Shown here: positions 7,811-16,193 of the stretch, in pieces
Numbering within the stretch: position 1 is the stretch's first letter
How the letters are laid out: each line of letters opens with the position of its first letter
Notes under the pieces: model-generated
What the model saw: only the letters and a program-made list of their open reading frames with translations
The model's database searches: none
Told to the model about the DNA's origin: nothing
Program-made: the position numbers and the translations under genes
Source: Polaromonas sp. CF318
GTDB lineage: Bacteria; Pseudomonadota; Gammaproteobacteria; Burkholderiales; Burkholderiaceae_C
Direction of reading: 5' to 3'
Length of the DNA stretch: 44,344 nt
Assembly (NCBI RefSeq): GCF_000282655.1
Contig: NZ_AKIV01000011.1
Span: 1 to 44,344 of the forward strand

Positions 7811-10027
7811 TCACAGCTTGGCCAGCTCGGCCCTCACATCGTCAACCGACAGGATCTCCGACAGCACGACGGGCGCGCGGCCGGGCTTGTAGATCACATA
7901 CACCGGCACGCCGCTGCGGCCCAGCTGGGCCAGCGCCGCGGTCACGGCCGGGTCGCGCCGCGTCCAGTCGGCGCGCAGCAGCGCCACGTTTTTGGCCTGC
8001 ATATCGGCCAGCACCGCAGCATTGGCCAGCGTGGTTTTTTTGTTGTACTGGCAGGTCACGCACCAGGCGGCGGTGAAGTCGACGAACACACTTTGCCCTT
8101 GACCGGCGAGCTGGTCAACCCGGCCCGGCTCCCAAGCCTGCCAGCCGCCGGCGGCCGGCGCGGCCGAGGCCACGGCCACAGGCCGGGTGATGTTCGGGCC
8201 CACGGCCCACAGGCCCAGCGCGCCCAGCGCGATGGAAAAAGCCGCCAGCAGCGTGCGTGCCGTGCCGCGCAGCGTGAAAGCCCAGATCACCAGCGCCATC
8301 AACACCAGCAGGGCCAGCAGCGCGCCCGCGCCGTCCACCCCGCTTTGCTGGCCCAGCACCCAGACCAGCCAGGCGACGGTGGCGAACATCGGGAAGGCCA
8401 TCAGCTGCTTGAAGGTCAGCATCCAGGGGCCGGGTCGCGGCAGGACGCGCGCCACGGCCGGGATGGCGCTGGCCGCCAGGTAGGGAATGGCCATGCCCAC
8501 GCCTATGGCCGCGAACACCGACAGCGCCTGCAGCGCCGGCAGGCCCACCGCATAACCCAGCGAAGCGCCCATGAAAGGCGCGGTGCAGGGCGAGGCGATC
8601 GCCGTGGCCAGCACACCCGACAAAAACGCGTTGACCGTGGGATTTTTCGCCTGCCAGCCCGCGAGCCGCCCGGGCAGGATATTGCCGAATTCAAACAGGC
8701 CCGCGAGGTTCAGGCCCAGCATCGTGAACAGCGCCGCCATCAGCGCGACCACCGCCGGGTTCTGCAGCTGAAAGCCCCAGCCCAGCTGCTCGCCCGCGGC
8801 GCGCAGGCCCAGCAGCAACGCGCCCAGCGCCAGGAAGGACAGCACCACGCCCACGGTATAGGCCAGGCCGGTGGTCAGCCGCGTGGCGGCGTCTTTCACC
8901 TGCACAAACCCCACGACCTTGATGGCCAGCACCGGGAACACGCAGGGCATGAGGTTGAGCACCAGCCCGCCCAGCAAGGCGCCCAGCAGCGCGGCGAGCA
9001 GGCCCACGGGCGGCGTGCCGCCGGCCTGCACCGGCGCGGCGCCGGCCGAGGCGTTGGCGCGCAGGGCCGCTTCGAGGGCGGGCGGCACCACGGCGGCCGC
9101 CGCCGGCGCGGGCCAGCTGCCCTTTACCGGCGCGTCTATGCGGTAGGCCGCGTTCTCCAGGGCCACCACCAGCGGCATGCTGGCCGGGCTTTCGCTGCGC
9201 TGGCCGGACAGGGGCACCTCGGCCGTCCAGACCGCCCCCTGCCAGGCCTGCTGCCAGGCGGCCGCGGGTTCGATCACGCTGCCGGTTTCGGGATACAGCG
9301 CCAGTGTCTTGCCCTGCAATGCGGCGGGCAGGCCGGCCAGGGAAATCCTGATGGACTTGCCGCCGCCGACTTCCACCTGGCTGGCGCCGGCTGCCAGCGG
9401 CTTGGGCGTGGCGGCGAAGGTGTCCTGGAACAGCTGGCTGCTGGCGGCGGTCGAGCTGCGCACCGGGATGCTCAGCGCGAACTCACCCTCCTGTGGAATG
9501 CATTCCTTGCGGCAGACCAGCCAGGCCGCCTTGAGCTTGACCTCGAGCTGGCTGCCGGCAAAGCTGGGCGCCACCGTCAGCGGCACCGGCAGCAGCACGG
9601 TTTTTTCGTAGCCGTAGTTGGCCAGCGTGCCGATCGGGATTTTTTTCGGCGTCGGCCAGGCGATCTCGCCCGCGTCAATGCCGGCCGGCAGCTGCCAGTC
9701 GAGCTGCGTGGGCAGGCCCGAATCGCCTGAATTCTTCCAGTAGGTATGCCACTCGGGCTGGTGCGTGAGCGCCAGGCCCACCCAGACCGGCTTGCCCGGC
9801 TCCACACCCTCGGGCACCCAGGCCAGCAGCTCGGCCCGCACCTGCTCGGTGGTGACCACGCTGGCGGCCGCGCCGCGGCTGCTTTTGCCCGGCAGGTTCA
9901 AGGGTGTGCTTTGGGCACTGGCCACCGTGGGCAATACGCCGGAAGCTATCAAAAGCGTAGCGGTCAGGGCGGCGAACAGGGGGCGCTTGAAATGCATGGT
10001 GCGGGTGTGAGCGGGCGGTGGGGGCAT
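7811..10027 (-). CDS. Thiol:disulfide interchange reductase, DsbD/ScsB-like
   Basis: A 738-residue inner-membrane protein that carries electrons from cytoplasmic thioredoxin to periplasmic proteins. After a signal peptide (hydrophobic about 16-35, ending near ASAQ) comes a periplasmic domain with the Cys pair in WLVCRKECIPQ (about 172-176). A membrane domain of about eight helices follows, with its redox Cys residues in NLMPCVFPVLAIK (about 361) and ASPCTAPFMG (about 480). A C-terminal thioredoxin domain has FTAAWCVTCQYNKK (about 656). The start at 10027 is preferred because CCAGGAAC precedes it; an internal ATG at 9997 would still leave a complete signal peptide. The large N-terminal domain is closer to ScsB than to E. 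coli DsbD. It begins the operon with the redoxin and CoA-binding genes. Confidence 0.93.
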   Translation of the reverse strand: MPPPPAHTRTMHFKRPLFAALTATLLIASGVLPTVASAQSTPLNLPGKSSRGAAASVVTTEQVRAELLAWVPEGVEPGKPVWVGLALTHQPEWHTYWKNSGDSGLPTQLDWQLPAGIDAGEIAWPTPKKIPIGTLANYGYEKTVLLPVPLTVAPSFAGSQLEVKLKAAWLVCRKECIPQEGEFALSIPVRSSTAASSQLFQDTFAATPKPLAAGASQVEVGGGKSIRISLAGLPAALQGKTLALYPETGSVIEPAAAWQQAWQGAVWTAEVPLSGQRSESPASMPLVVALENAAYRIDAPVKGSWPAPAAAAVVPPALEAALRANASAGAAPVQAGGTPPVGLLAALLGALLGGLVLNLMPCVFPVLAIKVVGFVQVKDAATRLTTGLAYTVGVVLSFLALGALLLGLRAAGEQLGWGFQLQNPAVVALMAALFTMLGLNLAGLFEFGNILPGRLAGWQAKNPTVNAFLSGVLATAIASPCTAPFMGASLGYAVGLPALQALSVFAAIGVGMAIPYLAASAIPAVARVLPRPGPWMLTFKQLMAFPMFATVAWLVWVLGQQSGVDGAGALLALLVLMALVIWAFTLRGTARTLLAAFSIALGALGLWAVGPNITRPVAVASAAPAAGGWQAWEPGRVDQLAGQGQSVFVDFTAAWCVTCQYNKKTTLANAAVLADMQAKNVALLRADWTRRDPAVTAALAQLGRSGVPVYVIYKPGRAPVVLSEILSVDDVRAELAKL

Positions 10028-10087
10028 TAGTTCCTGGGGACGGCCGGCGCCGGCCACCTGATTACAGCCGTTTTCGGAGCCAACTCC

Positions 10088-10099
10088 GATAATAGGGTC
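10088..10099 (+). promoter_or_regulatory. Candidate -10 box giving a leaderless transcript
   Basis: GATAAT at 10088-10093 ends six bases before the ATG of the radical SAM gene, so transcription would start at or next to the start codon. No ribosome-binding site is present. A small hairpin (CGGAG-CCAA-CTCCG, 10075-10088) overlaps it. No good -35 box is visible at the expected spacing. Confidence 0.4.
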
Positions 10100-11686
10100 A
10101 TGCCCCGTATTGTCCTCGCCACCCTGAATGCGAAGTACATCCACGCTTCGCTGGGCCTGCGCTACCTGCTGGCGAATATGGACAGGCACGGCGGCCCTGG
10201 CCTGCGCGAAGCCACGCAGCTGCGCGAATTCGTGATCCAGCAGCGGCCCACGCAGATCGTGGAAGAACTGCTGGCGCTGCAGCCCGAGGTGATAGGCCTG
10301 GGCATCTATATATGGAATGTGGTCGAAACCACCCAGGTCGTGCGCCTGCTCAAGGCCTTGCGCCCTGATATCAGGATCGTGCTGGGCGGGCCCGAGGTCA
10401 GCTACGAAACTGGCGAGCAGGAAATCTGCCGCCTGGCCGACCATGTGGTCACCGGCTGGGGCGACGTGAGTTTTCCCAGGCTGTGCCGCGCGCTGCTCGA
10501 CGGCCCCCAGCCGCTGATGAAAGTGATTGCCGGCGAACAGCCGCCGCTGGAGGCGCTGGCCCTGCCTTACAGCGACTACAGCGCTGAAGACCTGGCCAAG
10601 CGCCTGCTGTATGTCGAGGCTTCGCGCGGCTGCCCCTTCAAGTGCGAGTTTTGCCTGAGCTCGCTCGACAAGACCGCCTGGGCTTTTGACCTCGATGTGT
10701 TTATGGCGGAAATGGATGCGCTGTACCGCCGCGGCGCGCGCAACTTCAAGTTCGTGGATCGCACTTTCAATTTGAAGGTCGAGAACTCGGTGCGCATCCT
10801 GCAGTTCTTCCTGGACAGGATGGCGCCCGATTTGTTCGTGCATTTTGAGGTCGTGCCCGACAGCCTGCCCGAGCGCCTGAAGGCCTTGATCGCGCAGTTC
10901 CCGGCCGGCTCGCTGCAGTTTGAGGTCGGCATCCAGAGCTTTAACTCTGAGGTGCAGCAGCGCATCTCGCGCAAGCAGGACAACGGCAAGACCGCCGACA
11001 ACCTGCGCTGGCTGGTGAATGAAAGCCGGGCCCATGTGCACGCCGACCTGATCTTCGGCCTGCCCGGCGAAACCCTGGAAAGTTTTGCCGACGGCTTTGA
11101 CCGCTTGTACGAACTCGCGCCGCATGAAATCCAGTTCGGCATCCTCAAGCGCCTGCGCGGCACGCCCATCACAAGGCACACGGCGGAATTCGCCATGGCC
11201 TACGACCCGCAAACGCCGTACACCATCCTGCAAAACTCCACGATCGACTTTGTCACCATGCAGCGCATCAACCGTTTTGCGCGCTACTGGGAGATGGTCG
11301 CGAATTCAGGCCGCTTCGCGCAGGGGCTCAAGCTGCTGCTGATGCCGGGCTCGGCTTTCGGAAACTTTCTGCGCTTCAGCGACTGGCTCTGGCTGACCAC
11401 AGGCAAGACACATGAGTTTGCGCTCGAGAAGCTGGTGGACCTGTTGTTTGAGCACCTGACGGCCGTGCGCGGGCTGGCTGCGGAAGATGTGCGCACCGCG
11501 CTGCTGGCCGATTACCTGGCCGGTGGTGCGCGCGGAAGGCCGCAGTGCCTGGCCGAGGCCTTGGGCGCGGCGCATAGGGTGTCGCCACTGCGGGCCGGCC
11601 GGCAGGGCGCCGAACGGCAAGGGCGGCATTTGAATCAGCTGGCGGGACACAAAGAAGAGATCCAGAAGGCTGCCGCGGCGGCTTGA
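10100..11686 (+). CDS. B12-binding domain radical SAM protein (DUF4080-like)
   Basis: A 528-residue protein with an N-terminal cobalamin-binding-like Rossmann domain (about 1-150; GLGIYIWNV, IVLGGPEVSYE). A radical SAM core follows, with the iron-sulfur motif CPFKCEFC at Cys178, Cys182 and Cys185. VGIQSFN and HADLIFGLPGE match the SAM-binding strands. The C-terminal third (about 400-500) carries a DUF4080-type helical region. The usual DxHxxG cobalamin motif is not evident in the N-terminal domain, as is common in this subfamily. The reaction is unknown. A leaderless-type -10 box stands directly before the ATG. The gene diverges from the DsbD-like gene and is followed after 28 bp by the creatininase-family gene, possibly in one unit. 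Confidence 0.92.
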   Translation: MPRIVLATLNAKYIHASLGLRYLLANMDRHGGPGLREATQLREFVIQQRPTQIVEELLALQPEVIGLGIYIWNVVETTQVVRLLKALRPDIRIVLGGPEVSYETGEQEICRLADHVVTGWGDVSFPRLCRALLDGPQPLMKVIAGEQPPLEALALPYSDYSAEDLAKRLLYVEASRGCPFKCEFCLSSLDKTAWAFDLDVFMAEMDALYRRGARNFKFVDRTFNLKVENSVRILQFFLDRMAPDLFVHFEVVPDSLPERLKALIAQFPAGSLQFEVGIQSFNSEVQQRISRKQDNGKTADNLRWLVNESRAHVHADLIFGLPGETLESFADGFDRLYELAPHEIQFGILKRLRGTPITRHTAEFAMAYDPQTPYTILQNSTIDFVTMQRINRFARYWEMVANSGRFAQGLKLLLMPGSAFGNFLRFSDWLWLTTGKTHEFALEKLVDLLFEHLTAVRGLAAEDVRTALLADYLAGGARGRPQCLAEALGAAHRVSPLRAGRQGAERQGRHLNQLAGHKEEIQKAAAAA

Positions 11687-11714
11687 CCCTGCGCAAATAG
11701 CTCAAAATACCCCT

Positions 11715-12551
11715 ATGCCCATCCCAACCCCTCCCCGCTTCTGGTCCCAGCTCAAAAGCCCCGATTTCGCAGGCCTGGACCTGGCCCGCTGCATCGCGGT
11801 GCTGCCGGTGGCGGCGACGGAACAGCACGGCCCGCACTTGCCGCTGAACGTGGATGCGACGCTGGTCGATGGCGTGGTGCAAGCGACCTTGCCGCATCTG
11901 CCGCCTGCGCAGCCAATCCTGTTTTTGCCCACGCAGGCCGTGGGTTTCAGCCCCGAGCACACGCGCTTTGCCGGCACGCTCACGCTCAAAGCCGAAACCG
12001 TGATTCGCCTCTGGACTGAACTGGCCCAGTCGGTCGCACAGGCGGGTATCAAAAAGCTGGTGCTGCTCAATTCGCATGGCGGCCAGGTCGGCTTGCTCGA
12101 TGTGGTGGCGCGCGACCTGCGGGCCCGGCTGGGCATGCTGGTGTACAGCGTGAACTGGTTCAACCTGCCGCTGCTGGGTGAAGACGGCAAGTCGGTGAAC
12201 GATTTATTCAGCGCCGAGGAGCATCGCTTCGGCATCCATGCCGGTGAGATTGAAACCTCCATGATGCTGGCGCTCAAGCCGGAGCAGGTCGACATGGCCA
12301 AGGCGCAAGACTTTCATTCGAGCTCTCAGGACCGCGCGAAAAAATTCAAGCTCCTGGGCGACGGCCGCAGCGCCAAGCTGGCCTGGCAGATGCAGGACTA
12401 CAACCCGCACGGCGCAGCCGGCAATGCGGCCGCCGCCACGGCCGAAAAAGGCCGTGCCCTGCTGGGCGCGGCGGGCCGCGGGCTGGCGCAACTGCTGGTA
12501 GAGATGGACCAGTTGCCGGCCGATACCTTGAGCGACAAAACGGCTTTCTAA
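11715..12551 (+). CDS. Creatininase-family amidohydrolase
   Basis: A 278-residue cytosolic metalloenzyme of the creatininase/FAPy-deformylase family, which hydrolyses cyclic or formyl amides. The metal ligands are visible: Glu and His in ATEQHGPHLPLNVD (about 34-47), His in LLNSHGGQVG (about 117-126) and Glu in GIHAGEIETSMML (about 174-186). The length is normal for the family. The sequence CAAAAT ends six bases upstream of the ATG with no ribosome-binding site, the same arrangement as the preceding radical SAM gene. The substrate cannot be read from sequence; mycofactocin MftE and riboflavin ArfB are distant relatives. It converges on the gene at 12561 with nine bases between stops. Confidence 0.92.
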   Translation: MPIPTPPRFWSQLKSPDFAGLDLARCIAVLPVAATEQHGPHLPLNVDATLVDGVVQATLPHLPPAQPILFLPTQAVGFSPEHTRFAGTLTLKAETVIRLWTELAQSVAQAGIKKLVLLNSHGGQVGLLDVVARDLRARLGMLVYSVNWFNLPLLGEDGKSVNDLFSAEEHRFGIHAGEIETSMMLALKPEQVDMAKAQDFHSSSQDRAKKFKLLGDGRSAKLAWQMQDYNPHGAAGNAAAATAEKGRALLGAAGRGLAQLLVEMDQLPADTLSDKTAF

Positions 12552-12560
12552 AAACAGCTT

Positions 12561-13982
12561 CTAGCGCAGGATCACCGTCTGGCGCTTCCACGCGGCGTCC
12601 TGCCAGCGGAAGGCAGCCAGCGCGCCCGGGTCGCCGGCCTGTTTCTCGGCCGTCAGGGTGTCCAGGCGCGCCACCTCGAAATTGCGGCGCAGGCGACCGG
12701 CAATCCGGGTCTCGCGGGCCAGCAGCATTTGCGGCGCGCCGCGCACCCAGCCGGCAAATTCCACATAACCGAGCTCCGGGCCGTTGCTGGCGGGCGGCAG
12801 CACTTCAATCGTCCATTTCCCGGCACTCTTGCGAAACACCCACAGCTCGCGCCAGGCGTCCAGCGGCTGCACCGCGAGCGCCAGGGCCTGGCCGTCGGGG
12901 TGGGCGCTGGCGGATGCGGCCCACACAATGCCGTAGGTGCAGCGCCTGGCCGCGGCCTCCTTGCCGGGTTTGCCGTCGGCCTTGTTTTCATAGAGCGCCA
13001 CGCAGGTCTCGCCGGCCTGGCCGGTCTCGGTGGCCAGCGTCAGTTTCGCAAAACGGGGCAGGGCGGTTTCGGCGGCCCAGCGCGATGCGCCCACACGGAT
13101 CGCCGCATCGTTGTAGTCCTGGCGGTCGTTGTCGCTCAGTTCCAGCTTGTTCACCGCCGCGAGTTCGGCCAGCGCGCGCTGGGCGGCCGCCGTGGGGGCT
13201 TCGCCCCGGCGCGCCTGCTCGAAAGCCAGGCTGGCAAACACACCGGCGCGGCGCAGGCGCAAACGGTTTTTGCTGACTTCGGGCAAGCTCGCAAACTGCG
13301 CGGTGCTGAGCTTGTCCAGCACCTCGGCGCGCCATTGGTCCTGCGCCAGGCGTTCCTGCGGGTGCAGGTCGGGACTCATGCAGTCGGGGCGGGTCAGGGC
13401 CAGGGCGGCGCGGGCGCGCTGCTCTGCGTCGGAGGGCAAGGCCAGCACACGGCGAAAGGCCTCGCCGTTGTAGCAAAGCTGCATGCTACCGCCCTGCTCA
13501 TAGCCCTTGAAGCCCACGCCGTAAAAGGAGGCCACTTCCATGTGCGCGGAGATCACATCGCTGGTGGCCTTGCCGTGTTTCATGGACGCGCGGCGCGCCA
13601 GGCGCTCGGCCATGGTGCCCAGCGCGTCGAAGGTTTCCGCGCCTATGGCCTCGGCCGGCGCGGCCTTGAGGTAGGCGGCGGTATAGGCAATGCCCAAAGC
13701 CTCGGCGCCCGGGCTTTCGCGCAGGAAGCGCACCACCGAGAGCAGCTGCGGCGCCTCCTCGAGCTGCAGCGAGACGGCGCGCACCTGGCTCACGTGGATA
13801 AAACCCGCGCGTTCGCGCCTGTGGTCGTAAACCTGCAGGTAGTCCATGCGCTGGCCGCGTATCTCGAGCGCGTCGCCCTGCCACAGCGCCGCCTGCTGCG
13901 CGGCCGAATCGCGCGGCGCGGCGCGCAGGCTGGCCTGGTCTTGCGTCACGATGGCCAGGGTCAGGAGTGCGGTGGTGATCAT
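12561..13982 (-). CDS. Hypothetical protein with N-terminal SH3-like domain, coupled to SPFH gene
   Basis: A 473-residue protein I do not recognise as a whole. The short hydrophobic start (MITTALLTLAIVTQ) may be a weak signal peptide or anchor. Residues about 15-65 look like a bacterial SH3 domain (SLRAAPRDSAAQQAALWQGD, then YLQVYDHRRERAGFIHVSQVR). The middle is helical and includes GVGFKGYEQGG and CMSPDLHPQERL. The C-terminal third (about 320-470) is beta-rich with repeated Trp and may be a lipocalin- or WD-like sheet. Its ATG shares one base with the stop of the SPFH gene (TAATG), so translation is coupled and the products probably work together at the membrane. I infer periplasmic location, with modest certainty. 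Confidence 0.82.
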   Translation of the reverse strand: MITTALLTLAIVTQDQASLRAAPRDSAAQQAALWQGDALEIRGQRMDYLQVYDHRRERAGFIHVSQVRAVSLQLEEAPQLLSVVRFLRESPGAEALGIAYTAAYLKAAPAEAIGAETFDALGTMAERLARRASMKHGKATSDVISAHMEVASFYGVGFKGYEQGGSMQLCYNGEAFRRVLALPSDAEQRARAALALTRPDCMSPDLHPQERLAQDQWRAEVLDKLSTAQFASLPEVSKNRLRLRRAGVFASLAFEQARRGEAPTAAAQRALAELAAVNKLELSDNDRQDYNDAAIRVGASRWAAETALPRFAKLTLATETGQAGETCVALYENKADGKPGKEAAARRCTYGIVWAASASAHPDGQALALAVQPLDAWRELWVFRKSAGKWTIEVLPPASNGPELGYVEFAGWVRGAPQMLLARETRIAGRLRRNFEVARLDTLTAEKQAGDPGALAAFRWQDAAWKRQTVILR

Positions 13983-15256
13983 TATTCGGCCTCTTTGTCG
14001 TCTTGCGTGTCGGCATCGCGCGGCGCTTGCGCCACGCTGCGGCCGGGCCTGGGCGCGCCGCCCAGCAGGCCCGCGCCCACAAAGCCGCCGCTGGTGGAGG
14101 GCGGGGCGATGATGACGGTGATCTTGTCGCTGAGCTTGTCGGCCATGGTTTTCTGGATCAGCAGCGGATGCCGCGTGACCAGCACACCTTCGCGGGCCAT
14201 CTGCTCGCTGTTGATCTTGCCCACGCGGTCCAGCCGGTAGGCTTCGGCGTCCGCCAGTTTCTGCCGCGAATCGGCTTCACCCGCGGCCTCGATGCGCCGT
14301 GCCTGGGCGCTGCCTTCGGCCGTGCGTATGCGCGACTGTTTCTCGGCTTCGGCCTCCAGCTGGCGCTGCTCGATCTGTTTTTGCTTGAAGGGCAGCACGT
14401 GTTTCATGGCCTCCTCCTGCGCCCGGGCCGCGATCACCTGTTCGTTGGCGGCGGCCTGCGCATTGGTCTCGCGGCGCACTTTTTCGGCCATCGCGTCCAG
14501 CTCGGTTTCCTTGACGCGCTTTTCCTTCAGGGCCAGGGTGTAGCGCATTTTTTCCGTCGCGAGTTCCTCGGCCAGCAGCTTGTCCATGCCCTGGCGGTAG
14601 TCGGCGGGCAGGTCCACCTTGCCCATCTGCACGCTGCGCAGCAGGATGCCGTCGGCCGCGAGCTTGGGTTTGAGTTCGGCTTCAATGAGCTGCTGGATCT
14701 CGGCGCGCTTGCTCGAGAAAATTTCCCGCACGGTGTAGCGGGTGAAGGTCTTGTAGATCACGCCCTGCACGGCGGGCTGCACGATCTGGCCGGCAATGTC
14801 GTCGGGCAGGTTTTTCGACAGCGCGTTGACCCGGGCCGGGTCCAGCGCATAACGCACGGTGAGGTCCACGCCCAGCGACATGCCTTCCACCGACTGGAAA
14901 GGCGAGGGGCCGTCGGCGCGGCTGCTGCCCTCTGGGCGATACACCTGGTCGCGCAGCGAGAAGGTGCGCAGTTCGTGCAGGCCGGGCAGCAGCAGCAGCG
15001 AGCCCTCGCGGAACTCGTCGACCCCGCCGGTCAGCTGGTTGGTGCGTATGGCCACGTCGCCGCGCGCCACGGATTCCAGCGGCGGGTGCACCCACAGCAG
15101 GTAGCCGGCCGCGCCTGCCGCGGCGGTGGCGATCATCAGGCCGCTGGCGCTGGCGGCGCGCCGCACGCCTGTGGCGGCGATACGGCGGGTGCTGTGCACC
15201 CCCCTGGAAAAGATGGCGCGTATGCGCAGGGCGATGCGGCTAAAACGTGGGTTCAT
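13982..15256 (-). CDS. SPFH (prohibitin/HflK-like) membrane protein
   Basis: A 424-residue protein. The start at 15256 is supported by GGAGGAG seven bases upstream. It has a basic N-terminus, one transmembrane segment (ASGLMIATAAAGAAGYLLWV, about 37-56) and an SPFH domain (about 60-260; EGMSLGVDLTVRYAL, VNALSKNLPDDI, YTVREIFSSKRAEI). A long charged coiled coil (about 255-370, rich in AEKQSRIRTAEG and ADSRQKLADAEAYR) follows. These proteins oligomerise in membrane rafts or rings and act with proteases or as scaffolds. The flanking gene at 12561 overlaps it by one base and is its likely partner. The C-terminal tail (PSTSGGFVGAGLLGG) is Gly-rich. It is not obviously HflK or HflC, which occur as a pair near hflX. 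Confidence 0.9.
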   Translation of the reverse strand: MNPRFSRIALRIRAIFSRGVHSTRRIAATGVRRAASASGLMIATAAAGAAGYLLWVHPPLESVARGDVAIRTNQLTGGVDEFREGSLLLLPGLHELRTFSLRDQVYRPEGSSRADGPSPFQSVEGMSLGVDLTVRYALDPARVNALSKNLPDDIAGQIVQPAVQGVIYKTFTRYTVREIFSSKRAEIQQLIEAELKPKLAADGILLRSVQMGKVDLPADYRQGMDKLLAEELATEKMRYTLALKEKRVKETELDAMAEKVRRETNAQAAANEQVIAARAQEEAMKHVLPFKQKQIEQRQLEAEAEKQSRIRTAEGSAQARRIEAAGEADSRQKLADAEAYRLDRVGKINSEQMAREGVLVTRHPLLIQKTMADKLSDKITVIIAPPSTSGGFVGAGLLGGAPRPGRSVAQAPRDADTQDDKEAE

Positions 15257-15467
15257 GACGGGCTCCTCCGGTCTGGTTTGGTGAGAGGCACGGTCTTGTG
15301 TTCTCTCTGGCCTCCATTGTTCGAAGCGGGCCCGGAGCATTCAATGCGCTTGCGCGGTGTCTTTGCGCGCTTTGGCGGCGGCATTCATCCGCCAACGGAA
15401 GAAACACTCACACGGCCGGGGGCGGCCCGCGCCCATAATCAGGCCACCCCTTTACTTGGCACGCCCC

Positions 15468-16193
15468 ATGACCAAAATTGCCGTCATCGAAGACGATTTG
15501 CCCATGAGCAACCAGCTCAGGGGCTGGATTGAATCGGCCCGGCCGGGCATACAGGTCGACCAGTGGTTTAGCCGCGACGACGCCGAAGCCGCCGTCGCCC
15601 GCGAGGGCTATGACGCGGTGGTGCTGGACATCGAACTGGGGCGCGAACGCCATGCCGGCGTGGCCATCATCAACGCCATCAACAAGCAGCGGCAGGGCAC
15701 GCCGGTGCTGGTGGTCTCGGCCATGCCGGCCGCCATCTACCGCAGCATCATGAAAGCCCTGGACGCCTGGGATTACCTGCAAAAAACCACATTTGAGGAA
15801 GCCGATTTCATCGAGACCTTCCTGGACATCCTGCGCAGCGCCAAGGCAAAACCGGCTGGCAAGGCGCCCGCGGCGGACGGCCAGGAGCTGCAGCTGGACC
15901 CGCTGCGCCAGAACACCGCCATCTGGCGCGGCCAGCGCGTGAACCTGCCGCTGACGGCACAGCGCATCCTGGCGGCGCTGCATGCGCGCCGCGGCGAGGT
16001 GGTCAGCTATGAAGACCTCTACCAGGTGGTCAAAAGCGGCCGCAACCGCGACAACATCCGCAAGCACGTGAGCACCATACGCGACGCCTTCAAGGAAATC
16101 GACGCGGCCTTCGAGGGCATTGAAAACGTGCCCATGCGCGGCTTTCGCTGGGCCGAGGCCGAGCCCGCCCCGCGCGGCAAGGGCCTGGCGTGA
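15468..16193 (+). CDS. Response regulator, OmpR-like (receiver plus winged helix)
   Basis: A 241-residue protein. The receiver (1-120) has the acidic pair in VIEDD (residues 8-10), the phosphorylated Asp54 in VVLDIELG, Ser in LVVSAMPA and Lys in DYLQKT. A winged-helix DNA-binding domain covers about 140-230 (LTAQRILAALHARRGEVVSYEDLY, then NIRKHVSTIRDAF). The start at 15468 gives MTKIAVIEDD with a normal receiver; upstream in-frame sequence is not receiver-like. The stop overlaps the kinase start by four bases (GTGA), so the pair is coupled. Target promoters are unknown. The receiver is a little divergent around the signalling helix alpha-4, so the output may not be classical OmpR dimerisation. 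Confidence 0.93.
   Translation: MTKIAVIEDDLPMSNQLRGWIESARPGIQVDQWFSRDDAEAAVAREGYDAVVLDIELGRERHAGVAIINAINKQRQGTPVLVVSAMPAAIYRSIMKALDAWDYLQKTTFEEADFIETFLDILRSAKAKPAGKAPAADGQELQLDPLRQNTAIWRGQRVNLPLTAQRILAALHARRGEVVSYEDLYQVVKSGRNRDNIRKHVSTIRDAFKEIDAAFEGIENVPMRGFRWAEAEPAPRGKGLA

Noticed and set aside
7811..11233. The open frame of the DsbD-like protein extends about 400 codons further upstream
   Set aside because: The extension is antisense to the radical SAM gene and would bury the signal peptide. The starts at 10027 or 9997 fit far better.
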